A stretch of 64,000 nt of DNA, from positions 110,013 through 174,012 of the forward strand of contig ALYD01000003.1 in NCBI GenBank assembly GCA_000513555.1, written 5' to 3'. The DNA comes from Lachnospiraceae bacterium JC7 (GTDB taxonomy: Bacteria; Bacillota; Clostridia; Lachnospirales; Lachnospiraceae). Shown in pieces: positions 9,374 through 17,184 of the stretch. A program made the translations under genes and the position numbers. Every line of letters starts with the position of its first letter. Position 1 is the stretch's first letter. Below the pieces are notes generated by a model. It saw nothing but the letters and a program-made list of their open reading frames with translations, was not told where the DNA came from and did no database searches.

Positions 9374-9401
9374 CCGCTACAAGGATTTCTCCCTGCAGCG
9401 G
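9374..9401 (-). terminator. Intrinsic terminator after sucrose phosphorylase
   Basis: On the minus strand CCGCT-GCAGGG pairs with CCTTGT-AGCGG and is followed by TATTTTTG. It separates the sucrose phosphorylase unit from the separately promoted importer operon. Confidence 0.7.
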
Positions 9402-9493
9402 CAGATGGTGTATATATGATTTTGCACAATTCAAGTATAAAATACCTTCAAAAACGAGGTGTCTTTCACCGCATCAAAATATATCTTTGGGTC

Positions 9494-11164
9494 TCAGGCA
9501 AGCTCTGATGATATCTCATAAGAGTAATCATCAAAATCCACCTTAAGAGACGCGGTATTTCCTTTATTCTTCCATGTCATGGTCATCTTTGTACCCTCTG
9601 TCTCTACCGAGAAGTCGGCATCAAAGGAGAAGGCCGGACAGGTGTTACGGAATTTAAGCATTTCAACCTGCTTTGAAACCACCTCAGATGAAAGTCTCTT
9701 CTCCATCTCATCAATGGAAAGGTTTGTACGGTTGATCTCCTTATGTCCTGCAGGGCCGGCATGCTTCACAGCCTCATGGTCGTTCTTTCCTGCAAAGAGG
9801 TCAAGATACCATACCTGCGGCTTACCAGGCATGAACATCTGGATAGCTCTTGCAAGAAGCATCTTTCTGTCATCCTCGCCGAGAGCGCTGTAGTATGTAG
9901 CATTGACCTGATAGTACATATTCTTCTTTCCGTGAAGATCCTTTACGAGACCTCCTCTTGAAACGATGGTATCGATAAGGTTCTGGATCTCCTCCTCAGG
10001 AAGGATTCCCTTAAGGTCAAGAAGAGGGATACCGTCATGACAGCCCAGCATATTTACTGTACGGATCTTATCCTGAACGAGCTCCTGAGCCCATCTTGCA
10101 AGGTCCTTACCGCTCTTCTTCTCTATTGCGTCAATAAGTAGTCCGGGAAGGAAGAAGTCATAGGTCATGTAACCCATATCCGCTACCTTCTTGTATACCT
10201 TCTCTCCGTAGCTTGCATGAATCTCAGGAAGAAGTGTCACATGATACTTATCCGCAAGCTCGCGAACCTTTGCAAGAAGATCCCATGTATCAGGCTCATT
10301 CATGAAGTTCTTCTTGCCCGGCTCCTTAGGAGCATAGGCAAAGGCGTCGAGACGAACGATGGAGGCTCCGTAGTCTGAAAGAGCCTTGAGAGTGTTCTCA
10401 TAATGCTCCCATACAAGATCGGACTTTACATTGAGATCCATCTGACCGAGGTACTTACGGTTTGACTCAAGGTAATCGATCACCTTCTCACGATATGCCT
10501 CATATCCCTCGAAATCTATCTCTGATGGCTTCTTTCCGGCGTCAAGAGAAGCATTGACCCTCTCACAGATATGCTCTGCTGTGAGGTACTGGATGTCCAT
10601 GGCACTCATGAGATCCATGGCATCAGGGCGCTTGTAGATAACCTCCTGATAGAATGTATTCCAGTAAGGTACATCTTTTCCGTCAGGCATACGCACCATA
10701 AGGATAGGAAGACCCGGCTTACGGAAGAACATGTCCTTTATGTACAGGTCTTCCGGCTGGATATATCCTTCAGCAGTCATCTCTCCCTTGCCTTCCCAGA
10801 ACTTGTTCCAGTTGATAAAGAAATCACTGTACTTTGAGTTTTCTCCGTTCTTTATGAGATCCTGGAACTGTGGTGAAAGGACAGATGCATGATTCAGAAT
10901 AAAATCAAGCTTCAGGTTAACTCCCAGCTTACGGAGTCGCTCCAGATCCTCCTCACTTCCCATCTCGTTGTTTATATTGTAATCGATAACTGAAAATCCA
11001 CGGTCGAGATCAGTATTGAAAATACTCGGAAGAATATAGAAAGACTGGAAAGAATCCTCCATCTCCTTCTTCTCAAGAAATCCCACAACATCGCCGAGGC
11101 GTCCGCCCATACTGTCAGGGTAGGCATTCAGCATAGGTCCGTTATCTGTATAATGTTTATCCAT
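9494..11164 (-). CDS. Sucrose phosphorylase-type GH13 (subfamily 18) enzyme
   Basis: This cytoplasmic 556-residue enzyme has the GH13_18 signature NAYPDSMGGRLGDV at its N terminus, followed by DRGFSVIDYNINNEMGS and LKLDFILNHAS. The catalytic residues are visible: nucleophile Asp in IVRLDAFAYAPKEPG, acid/base Glu in LLPEIHASYGE, and transition-state Asp in LGCHDGIPLLDLKG. Enzymes of this type split sucrose with phosphate into glucose 1-phosphate and fructose. Close relatives act on sucrose 6'-phosphate or glucosylglycerate, so exact specificity needs testing. An ATG at 11164 with AGGAG six nt upstream is preferred over an in-frame GTG at 11179. It follows the P-loop kinase gene at 27 bp, so the two are probably co-transcribed from the operator-bearing divergent region. 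Confidence 0.88.
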   Translation of the reverse strand: MDKHYTDNGPMLNAYPDSMGGRLGDVVGFLEKKEMEDSFQSFYILPSIFNTDLDRGFSVIDYNINNEMGSEEDLERLRKLGVNLKLDFILNHASVLSPQFQDLIKNGENSKYSDFFINWNKFWEGKGEMTAEGYIQPEDLYIKDMFFRKPGLPILMVRMPDGKDVPYWNTFYQEVIYKRPDAMDLMSAMDIQYLTAEHICERVNASLDAGKKPSEIDFEGYEAYREKVIDYLESNRKYLGQMDLNVKSDLVWEHYENTLKALSDYGASIVRLDAFAYAPKEPGKKNFMNEPDTWDLLAKVRELADKYHVTLLPEIHASYGEKVYKKVADMGYMTYDFFLPGLLIDAIEKKSGKDLARWAQELVQDKIRTVNMLGCHDGIPLLDLKGILPEEEIQNLIDTIVSRGGLVKDLHGKKNMYYQVNATYYSALGEDDRKMLLARAIQMFMPGKPQVWYLDLFAGKNDHEAVKHAGPAGHKEINRTNLSIDEMEKRLSSEVVSKQVEMLKFRNTCPAFSFDADFSVETEGTKMTMTWKNKGNTASLKVDFDDYSYEISSELA

Positions 11165-11191
11165 CTCAAACTCCTGCACTATTTCCTTAAA

Positions 11192-12199
11192 TCAAAACTG
11201 ATCCTTCATGAGTTCTGTATATTCATCGAAGCTTATGAGCTCACCGTTCTTTGAGCAAATGATCTTTGCCTTGCATGCCTGAGAGTGGAGCTTTCCCTGC
11301 TCGATCTCAAGAACCATAGTTGTAAATGCACTGTCGGTCTTTCCGTCTCTGTTTCTGGCTCTTCTGTGTGCCAGAGTCTCTGCCGGTGTACTGTTAAGAA
11401 GAACAGGAATATCCACTCCCTTAAGGAAATCGCTGTTTCCGTGTGTCCACTCAATGATAAGCACCTGCTTATCCGAAAAATCAACATCCTCATACCAGAG
11501 GCTTGCTGCATCTCTTCCCATGCGTCTGAGCCAGATGTCAGCTGCGCCATCCTTGAATGCGCTGATGATATTACTTACTTCATCAAAATCTGTCTCGTAA
11601 GGTGTTCCGAGATACTCTGAAAGTCCCTTACGTCCACCTGCGAGATATGACTCGAACCATGCATTTCCCTCCGCATGCTTCTTATCTGCATCAGTGTCCT
11701 CCTGCTGCCAGCTTCTGATCTCTGCAAATCTCTCGTTTGTGTAATCTCCGGCTTCAACCATGCTTCTTACAGCGCTCTCGCGGAATACGTGAAGTCTCTC
11801 TGCATCGTTGTACATAGGAATACGATGAGGATAATTATCACCTGAAAGGATATATGCTCCCACGCCTGACTGGTTAAGGAACCAGGCAAGAACAGATGCG
11901 ATCTCAGACTTGCCTACTCCTGATCCTCCGCAAACACTCACTACAACACGCTGGTTTTCGTTTTTCTTCATCTTCTCTGCTATTTCCTTTACAAGTACAG
12001 GGAAGATCTTGTTAGCCTTTGCGATATGAGACTCTCCGATCTCGATCTTATCTCCCGGCATATCTCCATGAGGAATCTCTGCAGGAACTTCTTTTGTCTC
12101 CCATGGAAGTACCTTAAGGATCTCCTCGGCATAATTTTTTGATAACTTATTGATTTTCTGATAATTTGTATTCATACTTTTACTCATATTGTTACTCAT
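11192..12199 (-). CDS. P-loop kinase of the uridine kinase/phosphoribulokinase type, substrate unknown
   Basis: The 335-residue soluble protein has a Walker A loop CGGSGVGKSE near residue 91 and an ILSGDNYPHR segment resembling the substrate-binding Asp region of uridine kinase/phosphoribulokinase enzymes. The later segment VLIIEWTHGN is consistent with a Walker B strand, and an Arg-rich lid (ETLAHRRARNRDGK) lies near residue 280. I cannot name the family further; automatic labels such as adenylylsulfate kinase would be guesses. It is the first gene of the unit with sucrose phosphorylase and shares the divergent, operator-bearing region with GH32. Because sucrose phosphorylase releases free fructose and no fructokinase lies nearby, fructose phosphorylation is a reasonable hypothesis. 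The start is uncertain: ATG at 12199 is chosen for the upstream GGAGAG, but 12223 is also in frame. Confidence 0.75.
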   Translation of the reverse strand: MSNNMSKSMNTNYQKINKLSKNYAEEILKVLPWETKEVPAEIPHGDMPGDKIEIGESHIAKANKIFPVLVKEIAEKMKKNENQRVVVSVCGGSGVGKSEIASVLAWFLNQSGVGAYILSGDNYPHRIPMYNDAERLHVFRESAVRSMVEAGDYTNERFAEIRSWQQEDTDADKKHAEGNAWFESYLAGGRKGLSEYLGTPYETDFDEVSNIISAFKDGAADIWLRRMGRDAASLWYEDVDFSDKQVLIIEWTHGNSDFLKGVDIPVLLNSTPAETLAHRRARNRDGKTDSAFTTMVLEIEQGKLHSQACKAKIICSKNGELISFDEYTELMKDQF

Positions 12200-12231
12200 T
12201 TTATATTTTCTCTCTCCTAACATATGCCATA

Positions 12232-12253
12232 ATATGTTAAGCGGTTGACATAT
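12232..12253. promoter_or_regulatory. LacI-family operator between the kinase and GH32 genes
   Basis: This 22-bp imperfect palindrome reads ATATGTTAAGCGGTTGACATAT, with TGTNAANCGNTTNACA at its core. It matches the importer operators and overlaps the -35 of the GH32 promoter. One repressor here could control both divergent units. Confidence 0.8.
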
Positions 12254-12273
12254 GCTACGTTAACAGATTTAAA
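12245..12273 (+). promoter_or_regulatory. Promoter of the GH32 gene
   Basis: TTGACA (12245-12250) and TTTAAA (12268-12273) are separated by 17 bp. The -35 forms part of the LacI-type operator. The transcript would have a leader of about 130 nt before the ATG at 12413. Confidence 0.6.
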
Positions 12274-12412
12274 AACATCTGTAAAGAGCATCTTGATAAA
12301 TTTATATCAGATTAATAAAGCTGAATTTTGTGCGTACTCACAAGTGGCAGCTATAAGTTCACACTGCCGGCAGGCTCACGAAACATCCAATCTTTTTCAC
12401 GGAGGAAATACT

Positions 12413-14161
12413 ATGATCTATTCCATTCTTATAACTTCAGACTATCTTTGGATACCGGTATCACCTGAACAGCCTTTGGAAAAGATCTCATTTATGGTCG
12501 GAGATAAACGAATATACGAATTTATGATTCCTGTTTCGAAGGGCAGCAATGATAAGCAGGTATATCCCTTCTCATTCTACAGCCCTGTTCCTGTCGACTC
12601 ATGGAAAAACCGCGAAATGACCATAATTGGTTCTTTTACAGATGATTTCATAAATGCTGTAAAGCAAAGTGATGATCTTCCGACAGAAGTATCATCCATA
12701 GTTTCAACCGGCAAAACCGGGTCTGATGCTTCCCCGGAAGTCTTTCCTCTCGTTCATTTTGCAGCTCCGGGCTGGATAAACGACCCAAACGGCCTCTTCT
12801 ATAAGGACGGTCTATGGCACCTTTATTTCCAGTATAACCCCTTCGATACCAGATGGCAGAATATGACCTGGGGACACGCTGTGAGCCATGATCTACTACA
12901 TTGGACACAACATCCTTCGGTTCTCTTTCCCGACGGAACCGGAAGCATGTTTTCCGGAAGCTGCCTTCCTTTGAGTGATGAGCTTCTATCCTTCTTCTAC
13001 ACTTCCGCGGGAGACGCCACAGACTGGGGTAAAGAATATCACTCAACTTTCACCCAAAGAGTCGCCCTCAGCACTGACAATGGAGAAACTCTGATAAAAA
13101 CAAAACACAAACAGCTTATGAGTGAAATCCATCCCGATGATCCAGACAACCTTGTCCTTTTAGAGCTCGCTCCGGGCAACCGTGATCCCAAGGTCTACAG
13201 AGACGAGATAAACGGCGGATTCTATATGGTACTTTTTCTGGAGAAAAACGATTATGCAGTGCTTCATTCCGAAGGCAATGACTTCACCCGGTGGAAACTC
13301 ACACAGCGCCTGTCCATGGCTCCCGGCTGGGAATGTCCCGACCTAAGACAGCTGCCCTCTCCAAAAGGAAAAAGATGGCTCTTCTGGACCTCCGATGGTT
13401 TTTACCATACCGGAAGTTTCGACGGATACTGCTTCACGAAGGATTCAGAAGGCCCAAAACGTGCATATCTTAATTCCCTTGCCTACGCCGGACAGAGCTT
13501 CCAGATATACAGACCCGGCAGGAGACCTGAAGAAAGCTCTGCCGATAAGGACGATAGCTTTTATGATCGTGTGGTATTTATACATTGGCTGAGAACCTCT
13601 AACAAAGAGCACAGCTTCACCGGGATCATGGGCATACCCAGAGAGCTTTATCTCGACAGTGATGATACTCTTCACATGTCTCCTGTAAAGGAATGGACCG
13701 ATGCTCTTCGCCTGGTATCTCCCGATGCAGAAACCTTTTCGGAATCCTCTGATGCCGGAATCAAATCTTCATCAAAAGAAAAAAAGAGCTCATGGTCCAT
13801 TTCTCATGAGGCTCCTTTGGAACTCGATATAACTGAAATCGAAGATGCTATAAGTGTCAATGTCTTCGGCCTCAACATTGATTACTGGTCCGGCTCACAT
13901 CTCCTCCGTGTGGAAAAGGGAAATGCCGACTTCCATGAAGATCATAAGGACATCACTGTTCCCGATCCTGAGCCTTCCACTGATATCATTTTCCCGGAAG
14001 CTCCAAAAGACATACGCCTCATCATCGACAGAGGAATAGTTGAGGTTTCGGCAAACAGCGACTCCTTAAATGCTTTCTTTGAGGTGAACAGCTATGAGCT
14101 TAAAGGAACCGTCACCGTTGAGGGATCCTGTTCATCAAAGCTTTACATAATTGCAGGATAA
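12413..14161 (+). CDS. Glycoside hydrolase family 32 beta-fructosidase (sucrose/fructan hydrolase)
   Basis: The start is placed at the ATG at 12413, preceded by GGAGG at 12401-12405, giving 582 residues. A longer in-frame TTG reading would begin inside the operator and lacks a ribosome site. GH32 signatures are clear: nucleophile motif GWINDPNG near residue 115, MTWGHAVSHDLLHW, the RDP motif (GNRDPKVYRD) near residue 250, and the acid/base motif WECPDL near residue 300. A C-terminal beta-sandwich ends with DIRLIIDRGIVEVSAN. About 100 residues precede the catalytic propeller, longer than in simple invertases, and form a small accessory domain. No signal peptide is seen, so the enzyme is cytoplasmic and would act on imported sucrose or short fructans. 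It gives a hydrolytic route parallel to phosphorolysis. Confidence 0.92.
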   Translation: MIYSILITSDYLWIPVSPEQPLEKISFMVGDKRIYEFMIPVSKGSNDKQVYPFSFYSPVPVDSWKNREMTIIGSFTDDFINAVKQSDDLPTEVSSIVSTGKTGSDASPEVFPLVHFAAPGWINDPNGLFYKDGLWHLYFQYNPFDTRWQNMTWGHAVSHDLLHWTQHPSVLFPDGTGSMFSGSCLPLSDELLSFFYTSAGDATDWGKEYHSTFTQRVALSTDNGETLIKTKHKQLMSEIHPDDPDNLVLLELAPGNRDPKVYRDEINGGFYMVLFLEKNDYAVLHSEGNDFTRWKLTQRLSMAPGWECPDLRQLPSPKGKRWLFWTSDGFYHTGSFDGYCFTKDSEGPKRAYLNSLAYAGQSFQIYRPGRRPEESSADKDDSFYDRVVFIHWLRTSNKEHSFTGIMGIPRELYLDSDDTLHMSPVKEWTDALRLVSPDAETFSESSDAGIKSSSKEKKSSWSISHEAPLELDITEIEDAISVNVFGLNIDYWSGSHLLRVEKGNADFHEDHKDITVPDPEPSTDIIFPEAPKDIRLIIDRGIVEVSANSDSLNAFFEVNSYELKGTVTVEGSCSSKLYIIAG

Positions 14162-14401
14162 AGTGCTTCTTATGAAGTTTTACTATTTCTCACTTAGCAT
14201 CAACGCCTTAAGATTTTGTTCTTTTTTACGCATCTTAAGATTTTATGTAGGCTGTTCTTCATAATTGAGTTCATTCTCTTTATATTTAATTTATAAATTT
14301 TAGACTTCTTTAAGTCGTGAGACATACTTAAGTCACAAAGCTTCTGTATCATATAAAACAGTTACAGAAATGTAACACAAAAAAAGCTTTTCATACTCAT
14401 A

Positions 14402-14553
14402 CTCCGGAGTTGTAATACACTCCGGAGCCCCCCTTCATAAACAACGGTCGCTTATGTGTATGATATCGAGTATCCTTCGGGAGCATCCCTATCTAGCATG
14501 ACCGTTTAAAATATACTTAGTAAGAGTTCTTTTCTCCCCTTACGTGAACTCTT
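14402..14553. other. Structured intergenic stretch, possible small RNA
   Basis: The 475-bp gap between GH32 and the CmpB-like gene has no credible gene. It holds three perfect inverted repeats in a row: CTCCGGAGT/ACTCCGGAG at 14402-14427, AACGGTC/GACCGTT closing a 50-nt loop at 14443-14506, and AAGAGTTC/GAACTCTT at 14522-14553. A terminator-like hairpin follows at 14585-14618. The first 240 bp of the gap (14162-14400) are AT-rich with nothing recognisable. The strand of any transcript and its function are unknown; the repeats may instead be transcription-end signals. Confidence 0.35.
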
Positions 14554-14584
14554 GACATATATAGACTTAAAGCAGAGACAGGAA

Positions 14585-14618
14585 GACCCCATCGGAGCGA
14601 AACAGCTTCGGTGGGGTC
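14585..14618 (-). terminator. Terminator-like hairpin after the CmpB-like gene
   Basis: GACCCCAUCGGAGC pairs with GCUUCGGUGGGGUC around a 6-nt loop, a 14-bp stem with two G-U pairs. It begins 19 nt past the stop of the CmpB-like gene. The T tract on the minus strand is poor (TTCCTGTCTC), so it may terminate weakly or work with another factor. Confidence 0.5.
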
Positions 14619-14636
14619 ATTCGTTTACTATGTTTT

Positions 14637-15932
14637 TTACATGTCGGATTCTTCCAGCTTCTCGCTTTCCATTTCAATGCGGGCTTCCAGTTTTCCCAGA
14701 CCTTCAGCGTATTTTCTTGCAGCTTCTCTCAGCTTGTCAAAGTACTCGGAACCACCCTTCAGTGTAGGATTGTTTCTTAGCATACTTCCGACCCACCAGT
14801 TCATGCGGCCTGAACGCTCGTCTCCTCCATCCTCCAGTATACGGAGTCTCTCCTCCATACGTCTGCGGTGAAGCTCTAAGCCTTCACGGTTCTCACTGTG
14901 TCTTTCCTCATACGCTCTGGTTCCCGGTACCACATTGGCAACCTTTCTTGCAGCTGATTTTCCGGCGCCTACAACAGTTTTTCCGGCTGTAGTCCCGGCT
15001 TCAAATACTGTATTGCCTGCTTCCAGTACGGTCTTTCCTGCGCTGGATCCTGCCTCAAGTACTGTACTTCCGGCTTCAAGCACTGTTTTCCCTGCTGTTG
15101 TGCCTGCCTCTGCCACAGTCTTCACCGCTGCCTTTGCCGCTGTGACACTGCCGTTTGCAATTGTCTTTGCCACCAGCGTACTTCCTGTAGCGATGACACG
15201 TTTTGTCTCCTCTGTCACCACCTTCGCGGCAGCCAGATTTCCTTCGGTTTCAGCGATAGTCTTTACTTCGGAAACATTGGCACGAGCCTGCTCCTGCATC
15301 TCGAGAAGTCTAGTCCTTGCCTCTGAGATATTGAGTTTAAGAGCCTGGATCTCCTCACTGTTCTCAGCAAGCTTCTCGATACGCCGCTTAAGATCCAATG
15401 CACCGATAACAGAGAATATCAGATCTTCGATAAAAAGAGTGTAAAGCATAGTGACAGCCACAACGAAGCCTGTGTATGTCCAGTCCTCCGATATGGCAGC
15501 TACATGGGGATGAATGAATTTCGTGAAAACAAGAGCGAGAAGCCCCCATGCAAGTGAAGCATAAAGACAGATATAACCATGGAAATTAAAGGGATTGTGG
15601 CTGTAATCCCACCACTTCATGTGAAAAATATGGTACATGCTCACACCTGTAACAAGCTCAAGTACTGTCCCGACCAGCACTCCCATGATATACACCATAT
15701 AATGATTCTCCCTGTAGGGCCACGCGAACAGCAGCATCATGATGGCACCCACACCGTATATGGGCAGCCAGGGTCCATGACAGAAACCTCTGTTCAGGGG
15801 TCTCAGCTCCTTAAGTGAACAGTATACGGATTCAAAGATCCATCCGAATATGCAGTAAAGCATAAAGAGCAGTGCCCACTGAAGAAGTGTATACTGACTA
15901 AATATCGAAAAATTTTCCAGAAAATCGATCAT
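14637..15932 (-). CDS. CmpB-like (ABC transporter type IV, DUF1113) membrane protein with repetitive Ala/Gly/Thr tail
   Basis: The 431-residue protein begins with about 190 residues of membrane domain of the ABC_trans_CmpB type: five to six hydrophobic segments and the characteristic FGWIFESVYCSLKELRPLNR and NRGFCHGPWLPIYGVGA motifs. A coiled-coil stretch follows (LKLNISEARTRLLEMQEQA). Residues about 255-335 are near-repeats of the form AGxTVLEAG / AGKTVxEAG, an amphipathic low-complexity helix. A charged C-terminal helical region rich in Arg and Glu ends the protein. The CmpB domain is common in Lachnospiraceae and its function is not established; no ATPase partner is adjacent. It overlaps the upstream acyltransferase gene by 4 bp (ATGA), so the two are co-translated. 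Confidence 0.75.
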   Translation of the reverse strand: MIDFLENFSIFSQYTLLQWALLFMLYCIFGWIFESVYCSLKELRPLNRGFCHGPWLPIYGVGAIMMLLFAWPYRENHYMVYIMGVLVGTVLELVTGVSMYHIFHMKWWDYSHNPFNFHGYICLYASLAWGLLALVFTKFIHPHVAAISEDWTYTGFVVAVTMLYTLFIEDLIFSVIGALDLKRRIEKLAENSEEIQALKLNISEARTRLLEMQEQARANVSEVKTIAETEGNLAAAKVVTEETKRVIATGSTLVAKTIANGSVTAAKAAVKTVAEAGTTAGKTVLEAGSTVLEAGSSAGKTVLEAGNTVFEAGTTAGKTVVGAGKSAARKVANVVPGTRAYEERHSENREGLELHRRRMEERLRILEDGGDERSGRMNWWVGSMLRNNPTLKGGSEYFDKLREAARKYAEGLGKLEARIEMESEKLEESDM

Positions 15933-17050
15933 AACAGCTCCTTAGTATTGTGGTGATCCCGTCGGGATAAGATCTGTTTCTTTCTAAAGGGTATCAGAAT
16001 CAGCTCAAAGATCTTTGTGAAAACTCCCGCCGAAAGCACCACGGATAAAGCAATGCAGAATAGTAAAACAATTATGAGGTCAACCGGCTTACCGGGATCA
16101 AAGCATGTTATAAGTCCGGCCGCATAGAGCAGATCCCTGACCGGTCTGTGAAGTATATATATCTGCAGCGTCCTTTGACCCATGAGAGTCAGTACAGGAA
16201 CCTTGCCGGAAGGCATCCTTTTCAAAAAAGCAAGTGTCATGGCGAAGGCTGCAAAGTACCAGATAAGCCTAAGTATCCAAAGCTCATGAAGTATACCTGT
16301 GAAACTTTCAGGATGTTCATGGACTCTGAATCTCTCATACCATACCCCGAATACAGCATCGTGATACGGGAGCAGATGATCATACATAAAGAAGGCTACA
16401 GCCAGTACGGAAAAAACCGCCAATGTTTCTATAAAACACCACATGACCTTCACCTGCATCTTACTTTCACCGCAAAGAAACGATTCCAGCCTTTCTGTTC
16501 CCATAAAGTGGCCTGCATAAAAGAAAGGTGCAAATGCTATGATCCTTTCAAGAGACAGAAGTTCCCCAAGTCCCCTCAAGTAGCCTCCCGCAAGAGAAAG
16601 TATAACCAAAACGAGCAGAAGTAAAGAATCCTTCTTAAACACATGTTCCTTCAGTACAGTAAGAAGCGGAATGAACATATACCAGATGCAAAGCGCCAAA
16701 AGATACCACGGAGCCCCTTCTTCGTGAAGAAGATCCGGCCAGGTCGAAGACCTTCCATAGGCAGGAACTTCAGAAAAGAATACTATTATCTCAAATATCA
16801 CATAAAGCCACAGAGTCTTAAAAAGTTGCCTGTAATTGAAGAACTTTTTCTCTTTTCCGCAATAGATATTCCGGGAAAAAAGACCGGAAATAAAGGTAAA
16901 GGCCGCCATATGGAAAACATAGATCACATAAAACAGATTTGTGCATACTCTTGTCCTGCCTTGTAACGGTAAAAGAAAATGCCCTGTCACCACCAGCATT
17001 ATCAAGATTCCCTTTGCATTATCCATCCTGAGATTTCTATTCACAGACAT
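15929..17050 (-). CDS. Membrane acyltransferase, family 3
   Basis: The 373-residue integral membrane protein has about ten hydrophobic segments and an early motif typical of acyltransferase family 3: RNLRMDNAKGILIMLVVTGH, carrying the conserved His of the active site, then HMAAFTFISGLFSRN. Family members add acetyl or other acyl groups to surface sugars, peptidoglycan or teichoic acids. The acceptor here cannot be told. The start is ATG at 17050 with AGGGG upstream; an in-frame GTG at 17071 lacks a ribosome site. It is translationally coupled to the CmpB-like gene. Confidence 0.88.
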   Translation of the reverse strand: MSVNRNLRMDNAKGILIMLVVTGHFLLPLQGRTRVCTNLFYVIYVFHMAAFTFISGLFSRNIYCGKEKKFFNYRQLFKTLWLYVIFEIIVFFSEVPAYGRSSTWPDLLHEEGAPWYLLALCIWYMFIPLLTVLKEHVFKKDSLLLLVLVILSLAGGYLRGLGELLSLERIIAFAPFFYAGHFMGTERLESFLCGESKMQVKVMWCFIETLAVFSVLAVAFFMYDHLLPYHDAVFGVWYERFRVHEHPESFTGILHELWILRLIWYFAAFAMTLAFLKRMPSGKVPVLTLMGQRTLQIYILHRPVRDLLYAAGLITCFDPGKPVDLIIVLLFCIALSVVLSAGVFTKIFELILIPFRKKQILSRRDHHNTKELL

Positions 17051-17100
17051 GTAACCATCCCCTGCAGCCACGATTTTTCAGGCCTTTACAACACAAAAAA

Positions 17101-17122
17101 GGCCGCCGCCGAAGCGACAGCC
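17101..17122 (-). terminator. Intrinsic terminator after phosphoglucomutase
   Basis: On the minus strand GGCTGTCGC-TTCG-GCGGCGGCC forms a 9-bp stem with a UUCG tetraloop and is followed by TTTTTTG. It lies 62 bp past the pgm stop. Confidence 0.85.
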
Positions 17123-17184
17123 TAATTCTATCATCATTTGTTATATGCTTCAATCAAAGCAGTCTGAGTCTTCTTTCCAAATTA

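Noticed and set aside
12245..12412. Extended GH32 start at a TTG at 12245
   Set aside because: The TTG is part of the promoter -35 and LacI-type operator, with no ribosome site. The ATG at 12413 has GGAGG at the right distance.
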